A stretch of DNA of 37,434 bases from Robiginitomaculum sp. (lineage in GTDB: Bacteria; Pseudomonadota; Alphaproteobacteria; Caulobacterales; Maricaulaceae), in contig JAJFFN010000039.1 of NCBI GenBank assembly GCA_021776635.1, forward strand, positions 1 through 37,434. The letters run 5' to 3'. Below the pieces are notes generated by a model that searched no databases, was not told the DNA's origin, and saw only the letters and a list, made by a program, of their open reading frames with translations. Each line of letters starts with the position of its first letter. Positions within the stretch are counted from its first letter, which is position 1. Shown here in pieces: positions 24,454 to 32,450 of this stretch. The position numbers were made by a program, and so were the translations under genes.

Positions 24454-24879
24454 ATGATTTTGCAAAAACCTTATATGGCCAAACTTGTGCAACTGTTTGA
24501 TAAATACAATTTGGCGCAAGTTATGCGCTACGGTGTGGTTGGCGTTTGTGCTGCAACTGCCCACGCTTTGATAGCCTTTGCGGTTTTTCACCTTTTGGCA
24601 GTGCATCCAACTTTGAGCAATTTTTCAGGGTATATATCCGGAGCCGTTATTTCTTACCTTGGGTCTTATTATTTTACCTTTAAAAGCGAAGATGGACATG
24701 GCCGCTCTTTCCCGCGTTTTATCTTGGTCTGGCTTATTGGTATCGCCATAAATGTCGGCTTGTTTCAGGTTTTGCTCATTGCTTATGCATTGCCGTTTGG
24801 GTTCAATGTTTTCATTGCTATCGCCTTCACGCCGATTGCCCAATACCTCATGTTGAAATTCTGGGCATTTAAACGGTAA
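24454..24879 (+). CDS. GtrA-family membrane protein
   Basis: A 141-residue protein with four membrane spans (about 24-45, 55-72, 85-105, 112-132). The family pattern is clear: VMRYGVVGVCAATAHALIAF, then GYISGAVISYLGSYYFTFKS, then PIAQYLMLKFWAF at the end. GtrA proteins are thought to flip undecaprenyl-linked sugars for O-antigen or teichoic-acid decoration, usually beside a GT2 glycosyltransferase, which is missing here. The start could be the ATG at 24454 or at 24475; neither has a strong ribosome site. Confidence 0.85.
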   Translation: MILQKPYMAKLVQLFDKYNLAQVMRYGVVGVCAATAHALIAFAVFHLLAVHPTLSNFSGYISGAVISYLGSYYFTFKSEDGHGRSFPRFILVWLIGIAINVGLFQVLLIAYALPFGFNVFIAIAFTPIAQYLMLKFWAFKR

Positions 24880-24890
24880 TTATTTCGTGC

Positions 24891-24946
24891 GCGTATAGAG
24901 CCTTATTTTTTACGCGTATAGCGCCTTATTTTTTACGCGTATAGCG
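24891..24946. repeat. 23-bp tandem repeat at the 3' end of the DUF1579-like gene
   Basis: Two full 23-base units (24891-24913 and 24914-24936, beginning GCGTATAG and ending TTTTTTAC, one base different) and a partial third (24937-24946). The stop codon of the minus-strand gene (24926-24928) lies inside the second unit and a second TAA lies in the first. As at 19859-19949, the gene tail has been duplicated outward. Confidence 0.85.
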
Positions 24947-25477
24947 AATGACCCACTGGTCTTGCCATTTTTTATCTGCGTCAGTCACACCCGCCTTATG
25001 GCCTTGCCATGACCAGACAAGACTATCTGGCGTAATTTTGCTCCAAACCATGCGGCTATGGGGTGCCTTGTCATTGAGCCTTGTGTTTGTCAGCGTGAAC
25101 GTACCGTCCGCGTTTGGCCCACCCGTGAGCGCAAAATAGCCACCTTTATCATCAACCCAGGTCTGGCGCCAAAGCTTTGCCGGTTTATGCCATGTCGACA
25201 CGCTCATGCCTTTGAAATTAATAGTCGGACTGCCATCAAAGTTTTCTGTAATGACACAATTACCGTAGGGTGATTTGCTTATTATATTGGTGCCTTTGCC
25301 TTTGGTGCCGTTGGCATTATCCCATTCTAGCGACCAGTCTCCTACCCAAAAATCCAATTGGCGAAATTCTGGCTCAACGCAATTTTCAGGCTGGGGTGCC
25401 GCTTGTTGCGCCGCAGCAAAGGTACTTGTAATAATCAGCAAGCCAGCCGAGATTAAATATATTATTTTTCTAGACAT
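24926..25477 (-). CDS. Secreted DUF1579-like protein
   Basis: A 183-residue exported protein. The N-terminus MSRKIIYLISAGLLIITSTFAAAQ is a Sec signal peptide with a likely cut near residue 22. The mature part begins with QLDFWVGDWSLEW, the FWVGDW signature of DUF1579/lipocalin-like proteins, and continues as alternating strands (TWHKPAKLWRQTWVDDKGGYF, SLVWSWQG). The start at 25477 has AGGAGG correctly spaced; the longer frame to 25525 does not. It is a periplasmic protein of unknown ligand. Its 3' end is made of tandem repeat sequence. Confidence 0.75.
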   Translation of the reverse strand: MSRKIIYLISAGLLIITSTFAAAQQAAPQPENCVEPEFRQLDFWVGDWSLEWDNANGTKGKGTNIISKSPYGNCVITENFDGSPTINFKGMSVSTWHKPAKLWRQTWVDDKGGYFALTGGPNADGTFTLTNTRLNDKAPHSRMVWSKITPDSLVWSWQGHKAGVTDADKKWQDQWVIRYTRKK

Positions 25478-25545
25478 AATAATTCCTCCTGTTTTTGACT
25501 TTACACAACGATAACAACCACTCAAATTACAATTATGAAAGGGTG

Positions 25546-26361
25546 ATGCAGCTTATGCACATAATTGATCAATTAATCGCAGAACGTGCGCAAAAACTTA
25601 TGAAGCGGCAACAGGTCTGGCGGACGATACGGCCAACCCTATACAAAGCTCTTGGTTATAAAAAAGCTGTCGCTATGGCTGATAGTATGGAAAATATGAG
25701 CGGCTGGGACGCATTTGCCCATATAAGCAAGATGCTGGATTTGCCGCCGCGCGTCATTGGCTTGGAGCAGGTTCCGCGCACCGGAAAAATTATGATAATA
25801 TCAAACCATCCTACGGGCCTTGCAGATGGTGTTTTCGTTTATGACGCCCTTAAAAACCATCGCAGGGACCATATGTTTATGGCCAATGCCGATGCGCAAC
25901 GTGTGGCTCCCAAGTGTACAGATATTATCATTCCCGTAGAATGGGTTGTGGAAAAACGCACGCCTGCAAAAACCCGAGCAGTTTTAAAAGCACTTAATAA
26001 AGCCATTATTGATGAGCGCGCCGTGGTTATTTTTCCCGCAGGTGTTTTAGCAAAGATGACTTTGGGTGGACTTAAAGACAAACCATGGAATCCAACTGCA
26101 GTAAGCGTTGCGCGCAAAAACAATGTCCCGATTATACCTTTGCGTATTAATGCCCGTAACTCGGCCATGTATTATGTATTTGCGCTCCTTAACAATGAAT
26201 TGCGCGATATCACCTTGTTCCACGAACTGTTTAACAAAAGCGGTTCAAACCCTGAGCTTATTTTTGGCCCGCCAATAGATCCAACCACCTTGCCCAAAGG
26301 ATCGGCACAGGCAACACAAGAGGTTCGTGAGCGCGTTGAGGCTCTTAAATTAGATAATTAA
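25546..26361 (+). CDS. PlsC-like acyltransferase (1-acyl-glycerol-3-phosphate type)
   Basis: A 271-residue acyltransferase. The catalytic site appears as SNHPTGLADG (NHP-x4-D form, like OlsA and hemolysin-type acyltransferases), followed by the binding motif VVIFPAGVLAK and later VPIIPLRI. The usual H-x4-D spacing is one residue longer here, as in that subgroup. It may acylate lyso-phospholipids or lyso-ornithine lipids. I choose the ATG at 25546 because AAAGGG precedes it; the frame from 25495 adds a charged, Asn-rich stretch and overlaps the divergent gene's ribosome site. Confidence 0.82.
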   Translation: MQLMHIIDQLIAERAQKLMKRQQVWRTIRPTLYKALGYKKAVAMADSMENMSGWDAFAHISKMLDLPPRVIGLEQVPRTGKIMIISNHPTGLADGVFVYDALKNHRRDHMFMANADAQRVAPKCTDIIIPVEWVVEKRTPAKTRAVLKALNKAIIDERAVVIFPAGVLAKMTLGGLKDKPWNPTAVSVARKNNVPIIPLRINARNSAMYYVFALLNNELRDITLFHELFNKSGSNPELIFGPPIDPTTLPKGSAQATQEVRERVEALKLDN

Positions 26362-26371
26362 ACGGCCCGTC

Positions 26372-27169
26372 TTAGACCACTCGTTCTACCAACATTTTTT
26401 TAACCTCTGCGATTGCTTTGGCAGGGTTTAGGCCTTTGGGGCAAACATTGGTGCAGTTCATAATTGTGTGACAACGGTATAGGCGAAATGGGTCTTCCAG
26501 TTCGTCGAGCCGCTCCCCTGTAGCTTCGTCGCGGCTATCTATAAGCCATCGGTACGCTTGCAAAAGAACTGCAGGGCCTAAATATTTATCGCCGTTCCAC
26601 CAATAGCTAGGGCAGGACGTAGAACAAGATGCACACAATATACATTCATAAAGCCCGTCCAACTTATCGCGGTCTTGTTCGCTTTGACGCCATTCTTTTT
26701 CCGGCGTCGGCGAAGTTGTGTGTAACCACGGCTCTATCGCCGCGTATTGCGCGTAAAAATTCGAAAGGTCAGGCACAAGGTCGCGCACTACGGGTAAATG
26801 GGGTAGGGGCGAAATGGTAATTGTTCCGCCTTTTACCGCGTCAATACCTTTGGTGCAGGCCAGCGTGTTTTGGCCACCAATATTCATGGCACATGATCCG
26901 CACACACCTTCGCGGCACGAACGTCTAAACGCCAATGTTGGGTCGATGTCGCTTTTTATTTTCAGCAGAGCATCCAAGACCATTGGCCCACAATCATCCA
27001 GATCAACTGTGTAGCTGTCCCAGCTCGGGTTTTCGCCGTCGTCGGGGCTGTAGCGGTAGACTTTAAAGGTTTTGGTGGGGCCAGTTTTGCCAGCCATAAC
27101 TTCAGCAGGCAGAGGCCAAGCTTTGCCTTTTCCGATTTTGGAATTTTTCGGCAGTGCCAGTTCAACCAT
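26372..27169 (-). CDS. sdhB: Succinate dehydrogenase iron-sulfur subunit SdhB
   Basis: A 265-residue SdhB, which carries electrons from the flavoprotein to ubiquinone in complex II on the inner face of the membrane. The [2Fe-2S] ligands are Cys85, Cys90, Cys93 and Cys105 ([10 protein letters not shown]). The [4Fe-4S] and [3Fe-4S] ligands are in [12 protein letters not shown] (176, 179, 182 and 186) and [12 protein letters not shown] (233, 239 and 243). GGAG lies ahead of the ATG. The normal partners sdhC, sdhD and sdhA are not next to it on either side, so this is a stand-alone copy. Confidence 0.96.
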   Translation of the reverse strand: MVELALPKNSKIGKGKAWPLPAEVMAGKTGPTKTFKVYRYSPDDGENPSWDSYTVDLDDCGPMVLDALLKIKSDIDPTLAFRRSCREGVCGSCAMNIGGQNTLACTKGIDAVKGGTITISPLPHLPVVRDLVPDLSNFYAQYAAIEPWLHTTSPTPEKEWRQSEQDRDKLDGLYECILCASCSTSCPSYWWNGDKYLGPAVLLQAYRWLIDSRDEATGERLDELEDPFRLYRCHTIMNCTNVCPKGLNPAKAIAEVKKMLVERVV

Positions 27170-27301
27170 TTTCGTTCTCCAACTGATTTGTTTTTCTTAT
27201 AGGCTCCAATCTTATAGGCATTCTGGTAGAATTGAAAAGAGGGAATTAACATTTACAACCGAGCGGTTTTAGCGTCTTATCTTTCTGTAGCCCTTTTCAA
27301 G

Positions 27302-27330
27302 CTAGGTCCTGACCCTAGGTCCTGACCCTA
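27302..27330. repeat. 13-bp direct repeat, two units plus start of a third
   Basis: CTAGGTCCTGACC occurs twice in a row (27302-27314 and 27315-27327), followed by CTA of a degenerate third unit. It lies in the 182-base gap between sdhB and the RidA-like gene, which otherwise shows nothing I can name. Confidence 0.85.
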
Positions 27331-27351
27331 ACTCTTTTGGCTTTTATGCTT

Positions 27352-27903
27352 TTAAATCCTTATTTGCCAGATTGTGCTCATTTCGACGGAAATATTAAAT
27401 GGGAGCGTATTTACGCCAACGGCAAAACGCGCCGGACGACCGGCATCACCAAACACCTCCACAAATAAATCGGTGGCACCGTTCAGGACTTTGGCCTGAT
27501 CATTATAGTCATTGGCAGAATTGACAAAGCCGTCAAGTTTTAGACATTTGACAACATTGTTAAGCGAGCCTCTTGCCCCTTTGCGAACTTGGGCCAAAGT
27601 AAAGATTGCAGCTGAACGCGCCGCAGCATAACCCTGTTCGGTGGTCAGGTCTGAACCAACAGTACCCAAAAAATCTTGATTGCCAAAATCTGGCCCCTGA
27701 CCCGCGATATACAGAACATCCCCAGCCAAACGGTAAGGCGCATAATTTGCCTTTGCTGCGGGGGCCTCTGGCAATTGTATCCCAAGCGCCTCCAATTTAA
27801 CCTCTGCATTTGACACAGCTAACAAAGGCGGTGTTGCCTTTTTGGAACATGCGGCAAGACCAGCAGCTGCGCCGGTAGCCAAGAGAAAATTTCGTCTATA
27901 CAT
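27352..27903 (-). CDS. Tat-exported RidA/YjgF-like lipoprotein
   Basis: A 183-residue RidA-superfamily protein with an export signal. The N-terminus has a twin-arginine-type start ([13 protein letters not shown]) and a lipobox LAAC with Cys19, so it should be a periplasm-facing lipoprotein. The domain follows: [11 protein letters not shown], the [13 protein letters not shown] helix, and [18 protein letters not shown] at the end. Arg159 aligns by context with the conserved carboxylate-binding Arg of RidA. RidA removes reactive enamines in the cytoplasm, so an exported version is unusual and probably does something else. It follows the dipeptidase gene by 15 bases and is probably co-transcribed. 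Confidence 0.82.
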   Translation of the reverse strand: MYRRNFLLATGAAAGLAACSKKATPPLLAVSNAEVKLEALGIQLPEAPAAKANYAPYRLAGDVLYIAGQGPDFGNQDFLGTVGSDLTTEQGYAAARSAAIFTLAQVRKGARGSLNNVVKCLKLDGFVNSANDYNDQAKVLNGATDLFVEVFGDAGRPARFAVGVNTLPFNISVEMSTIWQIRI

Positions 27904-27918
27904 TTAAACACTCCTTTA

Positions 27919-29058
27919 TCAAGCGGCTGCCCAAACGCGCAGAAAATTACTACGGACAAATTTTATTAAATCAACCTCCGACAGGCCACGGCCACGCAAC
28001 CCCGCCACTAGATGCGGCATCTTGCTATAAGTCTCCATGACAGGTTTATAATTGGCGTCCATATCGGTGCCAAGGCCGACATGGTCAATACCTACCGCGT
28101 CAATGAGTTGCATAACCCTGTCCACATAACCTGCCAAATCACTAATACCAAACCCCGCCGGCCAAGCACCAATCACGCCGCCGCCCTCGGTAATGGCTTT
28201 GGCCAGATCCAGTGAAATAAAGCGCGGGATTTGCGGGCCGTCCTTACGCAGGATATGGGTATGGGAACACATCACCGGTGCTTGGCTAGCCTTAAGCGCT
28301 GCAAAGGCTGTGGCCTCTGATGCGTGTGCCAAATCAATCAGCATATTGTTGGCGTTCATGGCTTTAATCACAGAGCGCCCTGCATCGGTCAGTCCGTTAT
28401 GAACTGGGCTGGCCGTCATCATATCGCCGACCTCGTTGTGACGGTAATGTACAATTGTTGTGTATTGCAGGCCGTCTGCTTTGGCTTCGGCCACCCGTTC
28501 AACGCTGCCCTCAAAAAAATCACCGCCCTCAGCCGAGAGAATAGCCGCCGTTTTGCCCGCCGCGTTGGCGGCGTTCAGCCCGGCTTCGTTCTCTACAAAT
28601 TGCACCAAACCGCGCGCCTGCAAAGCTTTCATATTTTTGATTTGAGTTTTGTAATTTGCGAACGCCTCGCCGTCTTCAAATTCGCGCACGGTGGTTAACC
28701 CGCCGCCGCCCAAACCGAGCACACAAAAATCAGACACGGTCGAGAAACTAGCCGCACCAACGCCGCCCGCTTGCATGTCGGCTACGGTTTTATCTTCAAA
28801 TGTGCCGAGCGCCGCGTAAAGCTTTACTTTGCCTTTAAGTCCGCTCGCCCCCTTAACAAAGGTTCGACCCGGATGAGCGTGCATGTCTATGGCCGGATTG
28901 GCGGAGAGAAATTCACGGGCACTTGCAAGTTGTTCCGGCGCTATATCAAAGCCAATGGGCACGGGTTTTTTACGTAATTTAAGCCAACCGACTGCTCCAC
29001 CAGCCGCTAAAGTTGCCGCCGTTCCGATTAGAACTTTGCGTCTACTTATCTTGGCCAT
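27919..29058 (-). CDS. Tat-exported membrane dipeptidase (M19 family)
   Basis: A 379-residue zinc dipeptidase of the renal-dipeptidase family. The N-terminus SRRKVLIGTAATLAAGGAVG is a twin-arginine signal. Metal ligands fit M19: DMHAHPG (His60, His62), AILSAEGGDF (the bridging Glu), DLAHAS, MCSHTHI and LGTDMDA. The classical first motif is His-x-Asp; here it reads His-x-His, a variant. M19 enzymes hydrolyse dipeptides, including D-amino-acid ones, so a role in periplasmic peptide or wall turnover is plausible. The ATG follows GAGGAG. It leads the run to the RidA-like lipoprotein. Confidence 0.88.
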   Translation of the reverse strand: MAKISRRKVLIGTAATLAAGGAVGWLKLRKKPVPIGFDIAPEQLASAREFLSANPAIDMHAHPGRTFVKGASGLKGKVKLYAALGTFEDKTVADMQAGGVGAASFSTVSDFCVLGLGGGGLTTVREFEDGEAFANYKTQIKNMKALQARGLVQFVENEAGLNAANAAGKTAAILSAEGGDFFEGSVERVAEAKADGLQYTTIVHYRHNEVGDMMTASPVHNGLTDAGRSVIKAMNANNMLIDLAHASEATAFAALKASQAPVMCSHTHILRKDGPQIPRFISLDLAKAITEGGGVIGAWPAGFGISDLAGYVDRVMQLIDAVGIDHVGLGTDMDANYKPVMETYSKMPHLVAGLRGRGLSEVDLIKFVRSNFLRVWAAA

Positions 29059-29083
29059 ATTTACTCCTCAATATTTTTTCTAC

Positions 29084-29177
29084 CCGCTCTCCCTGCGCAT
29101 GCAGGGGTCTATCTATGAACTATCAGGCCGTACTAAATTACTCGGCGATGGATACCTGCATCCGCAGGCATGAGCGG
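29084..29177. repeat. REPIN-like pair of inverted palindromes
   Basis: An imperfect inverted pair of about 28-30 bases: the left arm begins CCGCTC at 29084 and runs CCCTGCGCATGCAGGGGT; the right arm ends GAGCGG at 29177 and contains CCTGCATCCGCAGG. Each arm has its own small palindrome (TGCGCATGCA, CCTGCATCCGCAGG). About 30 unrelated bases separate them. This is the layout of a REPIN, two REP sequences facing each other. It lies between the dipeptidase and chorismate mutase genes and contains no gene. Confidence 0.7.
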
Positions 29178-29213
29178 AAGATATATGAAATTGGTAGATG
29201 CATAAAAAAATAA

Positions 29214-29522
29214 TCAACCCGTCTCTCGCATTTTGTCCCAAGCTTTAAATTCATAGGCAATCGACTGCTTAATCATTTCGCGCCAAACGGGTTCGGCAAT
29301 CTCGAACGAAAGGCCTTGGTGTTCGGCTTCTGCTTTGACCTTGCTAACCACATCTTCGATGCGCACTGCATCATAGACGGCGGCGCGGTCTTCCTTAATG
29401 CGCGCAGCGGCTTCCATATAGGCTTGGCGGCGGACAATAAGCGCCACCAGTTCGCGGTCAATGGCATCAACGCCCAAGCGGACTTCGTGCATACTCATAC
29501 AATCTTTTGCAGGTTTAGTCAT
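29214..29522 (-). CDS. Chorismate mutase (AroQ class)
   Basis: A short single-domain chorismate mutase of about 102 residues, converting chorismate to prephenate for Phe/Tyr synthesis. The three-helix AroQ pattern is visible: VDAIDRELVALIVRRQAYMEAAARIK (helix 1, with the Arg and Lys that hold the substrate), a middle helix with VRIEDVVSKVKAEA, and the C-terminal WREMIKQSIAYE. The ATG at 29522 overlaps the M23 gene stop (CATGACTAA), so translation may be coupled; ATG at 29528 and 29498 are alternatives. No signal peptide, so cytoplasmic. Confidence 0.85.
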   Translation of the reverse strand: MTKPAKDCMSMHEVRLGVDAIDRELVALIVRRQAYMEAAARIKEDRAAVYDAVRIEDVVSKVKAEAEHQGLSFEIAEPVWREMIKQSIAYEFKAWDKMRETG

Positions 29523-30432
29523 GTGCATGTTCTTCTGTTGGCCATTTGGTCAGGAGTTCCGGGTCGAGATTGCGATTACGCCATTTTAGACGCCAACACA
29601 AGTGCGGGCCGGTGGAGCGTCCTTTTGACCCGACCTCGCCGATTTTCTCGCCGCGCAATACCTCTTGGCCTGGTTTTACATCAATGGAGTTCATGTGCAG
29701 GTATAAGGAAATGAGACCTTGCCCGTGGTCCAGCATGACCATGGCACCTTCAAAATACAGATCATTATCGGCCATGGAAACCACCCCGTCGGCTGGCGCA
29801 TAAATCGGCGTGCCAATGGGTGCGGCTATATCAACCCCGTAATGGGGACGCTTGGACTCGCCGTTTAAAATCCGCTGCGCACCAAACGGCGACGTTTTGG
29901 TAAAATCCTTAAGCGGGTAATCAAACCCGTCTTTAAACCACATGGTTTGCTGGCGCGATGCAAACCCGACATTTTTGCGGGCAGATGAGGCACGGATGTG
30001 TTTTAATTGGGCTTTTGTGAATGTGGAAACTTGCGATGGTGGTAGCCCGTCTATGCGGGATATGGCGTATTTGCGGGGGGCAATTTTAACAAATTTGCTC
30101 CCCAATTTAACACCATCTTCTAAAATTACGGAAATAGTTTCAGTGCTTGGGGCGTCACGGTCAAATCCGATGAGGACTATTCCGTCTTTATCAGTTTTCG
30201 ATTTGATACCATTTATGTCTATAGTCGCATTGGGCAGCGTTTTGCATTGCACTGCACCACCCTGCTCAAAGACGCCTTTGCAGGATATGGGAGAATCATG
30301 GTCATAAACCAAAGGTTTTGTTGTAACCGCATTATCTGATATTTTCTCTACAAATACGGTAATGCTATTTATCTGAGCTTCGCTCTCCCCCTGCCCGCAA
30401 GCCGTCAAAATCAATATACAAAAAGCACCCAA
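29515..30432 (-). CDS. M23-family peptidase lipoprotein with variant zinc site
   Basis: A LytM-type M23 metallopeptidase lipoprotein of about 305 residues. With a TTG start at 30432 the protein begins with a lipoprotein signal (GAFCILILTACGQG; lipobox LTAC). A central beta-rich region (about 30-170) precedes the M23 domain, with RPHYGVDIAAPIGTPIYAPADG (His-x3-Asp) and STGPHLCWRLKW near the end. The usual His-x-His is His-Leu-Cys, so a Cys replaces one zinc ligand. An upstream TTG at 30600 would add 56 residues read from a palindromic repeat and bury the signal peptide, so I reject it. It may cut peptidoglycan cross-links or act as a regulator. Confidence 0.72.
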   Translation of the reverse strand: MGAFCILILTACGQGESEAQINSITVFVEKISDNAVTTKPLVYDHDSPISCKGVFEQGGAVQCKTLPNATIDINGIKSKTDKDGIVLIGFDRDAPSTETISVILEDGVKLGSKFVKIAPRKYAISRIDGLPPSQVSTFTKAQLKHIRASSARKNVGFASRQQTMWFKDGFDYPLKDFTKTSPFGAQRILNGESKRPHYGVDIAAPIGTPIYAPADGVVSMADNDLYFEGAMVMLDHGQGLISLYLHMNSIDVKPGQEVLRGEKIGEVGSKGRSTGPHLCWRLKWRNRNLDPELLTKWPTEEHAHD

Positions 30433-30444
30433 TAACCATCTTAC

Positions 30445-30577
30445 CCCCTCACCGGCCGTCGCGCGCCTCTCCCCATGGGAGAGGCTAAATTTGCCTGCAT
30501 TACGAAATGATATTTGTGGAACGAAGATAGACGAGCCAACGTCTCCTCTCCTTTGGGGAGAGGAACAAGGTGAGGGG
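30445..30577. repeat. Inverted-end palindromic element at the start of the M23 gene
   Basis: About 133 bases bounded by CCCCTCACC (30445-30453) and GGTGAGGGG (30569-30577). Inside each end is a hairpin: CCTCTCCC/GGGAGAGG (30466-30484) and CCTCTCC/GGAGAGG (30545-30563). The centre shows no gene. Same design as the 29084-29177 element but a different sequence. It fills the space between the DUF2093 gene and the lipoprotein signal of the M23 gene and is open in the M23 reading frame. Confidence 0.75.
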
Positions 30578-30602
30578 ATGGGATGTTTGTGTTTGCGCAA
30601 GC

Positions 30603-30815
30603 CTATTCCCCTTGGCTCTCTTGCCAGCGTTTCAAACTTGCTGCTGCGTCCACATAGGCTTCTTGGTGCTCTTCGCTCCAGTATTTCAGCCCGTCCAGCG
30701 GGATGCGGGCTTTTGTAACGGCGCAGATGACATAGCTACCGGATTCCAAGATGAGGTAATCTGAGGAACCATAGCTAATTTTAGCTTCACGGTTGGATTG
30801 GGTAAAATTTAACAT
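30603..30815 (-). CDS. DUF2093 protein
   Basis: A 70-residue protein matching DUF2093, a small alphaproteobacterial family of unknown function. The features are ISYGSSDYLILESGSYVICAVTKARIPLDGLKYWSEEHQEAY (in parts, about 13-54), where GSYVxCAVT and IPLDxLxYWS are typical. AGGAAG lies ahead of the ATG. It follows xseA on the minus strand by about 29 bases and is expected to share its transcript, an arrangement common in the group. Confidence 0.85.
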   Translation of the reverse strand: MLNFTQSNREAKISYGSSDYLILESGSYVICAVTKARIPLDGLKYWSEEHQEAYVDAAASLKRWQESQGE

Positions 30816-30844
30816 AATTGCTTCCTACACTAGATAAGGGAAAA

Positions 30845-32239
30845 TCAAAAGAGGTCACCCTGTATATTTTTTTGGATTTTTTCAGTTGGTGTGGCTAGTT
30901 TTTTTACGCGACGTTTTGGTTTTTTTGTACTGCGTTTGGGCTTTCCGTCAATCACAGCCCCGCGCTTGGCGTCGCTAAAGGTTAAATGCACGGCCTGACC
31001 GGATTTTAGAAGCCCACCTTTGCGCACGACCTTGCCGTCCGCATCACTGACCAATGCATAACCGCGCTCCAAAACACCCTGATAGGAATAAGCGCCCAAC
31101 AATTTGCCTGCGCTTGCCAGTTGGTCGCGAGATTTTTGCATATACCTTGTCATAGAGCGCACCGCCTCGCGGCCGGCATTTTGCAGATTGTCATTTTTGC
31201 GAGAGATATCACGCACCAAGGCATCGGGGCGCAGGCGGGCGGCGGCGAGATCAAATCTCTGGCGCGGGCCCGCGAGCACATTATCTAGCTTGGGCAGTTT
31301 TGCTGCCGCGAAGCCAAGCTTCTTACTTTCGACCGTCCGGCTGAGACCGCGCTTCAAACGTAGAGCGTAATCTTCAACAGTATCAATCAGTTCGGCACGT
31401 ACCGGCACAGCGATTTCGGCGGCGCCCGTCGGGGTTGGTGCCCGCTCATCTGCTGCATAGTCAATCAGCGTCCAATCCGTTTCGTGGCCAACCGCCGATA
31501 TAATTGGGATGTCGGACGCAAAGGCTGCCCGCACCACATTTTCTTCGTTGAAACACCAAAGGTCTTCGATTGAACCGCCGCCGCGTGCGACTATCAATAA
31601 GTCAGGCCGGGGTAAATTTTCGGAGGCCTCAAAATGATTAAACCCGGTGATGGCGGCAGATATCTGCGCCGCCGCAGCATCGCCTTGTACGAGCACAGGC
31701 CAGACCAAAACCTGCACGGGAAAACGGTCTTCGAGACGGTGCAAGATATCGCGGATGACGGCACCAGTTGGGGAGGTAATCACGCCAATGGTTTGGGGAA
31801 GATATGGTAATTCTTGTTTATGGTCTTCGTCGAACAGGCCTTCTGCGGCCAGCTTTTTCTTGCGCTTTTCCAGCATGGCCATTAAGGCGCCGACGCCTGC
31901 CGGCTCCAATTTGTCAATAACCAATTGATATTGTGAACGCCCGGGATAGGTCGTGAGCTTGCCTTCGACCACAACCTCCATGCCTTCTTCGGGCCGCACG
32001 GTTAGGCGCGACACCGAGCCTTTCCACATAATCGAGGCGATCACCGCTTTGTCGTCTTTGACATCTACATACATATGGCCGGATTTGGCGATTACTACGC
32101 GGCCAAGCTCACCGCGTACCCGCACGCGACCAAAGGTTTGCTCCACCGTGCGCTTTAAGGAAAACGCCAGTTCCGAAACCGAATATTCATGAGCGTTGGT
32201 TTGTGCATTATTGGAAGCATTTGTAGGTGTCTGGTTCAT
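30845..32239 (-). CDS. xseA: Exodeoxyribonuclease VII large subunit
   Basis: A 464-residue XseA, which with XseB degrades single-stranded DNA in repair. An OB-fold domain (about 15-110: [36 protein letters not shown]) is followed by the catalytic region ([60 protein letters not shown]) and a long helical arm. The C-terminal 30 residues are basic (Lys-Arg repeats). I choose the ATG at 32239 (MNQTPTNAS); 12 extra residues upstream do not look like XseA. Its first codons lie inside a segment that is duplicated 2.4 kb away. Confidence 0.95.
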   Translation of the reverse strand: MNQTPTNASNNAQTNAHEYSVSELAFSLKRTVEQTFGRVRVRGELGRVVIAKSGHMYVDVKDDKAVIASIMWKGSVSRLTVRPEEGMEVVVEGKLTTYPGRSQYQLVIDKLEPAGVGALMAMLEKRKKKLAAEGLFDEDHKQELPYLPQTIGVITSPTGAVIRDILHRLEDRFPVQVLVWPVLVQGDAAAAQISAAITGFNHFEASENLPRPDLLIVARGGGSIEDLWCFNEENVVRAAFASDIPIISAVGHETDWTLIDYAADERAPTPTGAAEIAVPVRAELIDTVEDYALRLKRGLSRTVESKKLGFAAAKLPKLDNVLAGPRQRFDLAAARLRPDALVRDISRKNDNLQNAGREAVRSMTRYMQKSRDQLASAGKLLGAYSYQGVLERGYALVSDADGKVVRKGGLLKSGQAVHLTFSDAKRGAVIDGKPKRSTKKPKRRVKKLATPTEKIQKNIQGDLF

Positions 32240-32420
32240 GTTTACTCTTGTGCACTTCTCCGCCATAAGTGTCAAAATTTTAGTACACTACCGAGTTTCT
32301 AAAATTCTTCTTATTAGTAGTGGTAGTCGTGAACATGCACGGGCTATGAAAAAAAGCCAAAGCCCATTATGCGAGCACCTAATGTGTGCACCAGGCAATG
32401 CCGGAATTTCGCAATGCTAA
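32222..32420 (+). pseudogene. Decayed copy of the xseA-purD divergent region with purD 5' fragment
   Basis: This stretch matches 34641-34850 base for base in blocks (GGTTCATGTTTACTCTTGTGC, GCCATAAGTGTCAAAATT, AAAATTCTTCTTATT). From 32301 it can be read in the purD frame for 39 codons to a TAA at 32418-32420; by eye about 27 of 39 residues agree with the real PurD N-terminus ([13 protein letters not shown] versus KILLIGSGGREHA). The purD ATG is replaced by TCT (32298-32300). So it is a relic of the purD start; its other end is the working xseA start. Confidence 0.85.
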
Positions 32421-32450
32421 ATACGCTTTGATGAAAATATGGGACAGCCC

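Noticed and set aside
29515..30600. M23 gene starting at TTG 30600
   Set aside because: This adds 56 residues encoded by a palindromic repeat and places the lipoprotein signal inside the protein. Kept only as an alternative in the findings.
32196..32420. Plus-strand ORF of 74 codons upstream of the DUF11 gene
   Set aside because: Its second half is the purD relic and its first half is antisense to the xseA start; it has no start context. Reported as a pseudogene fragment instead.
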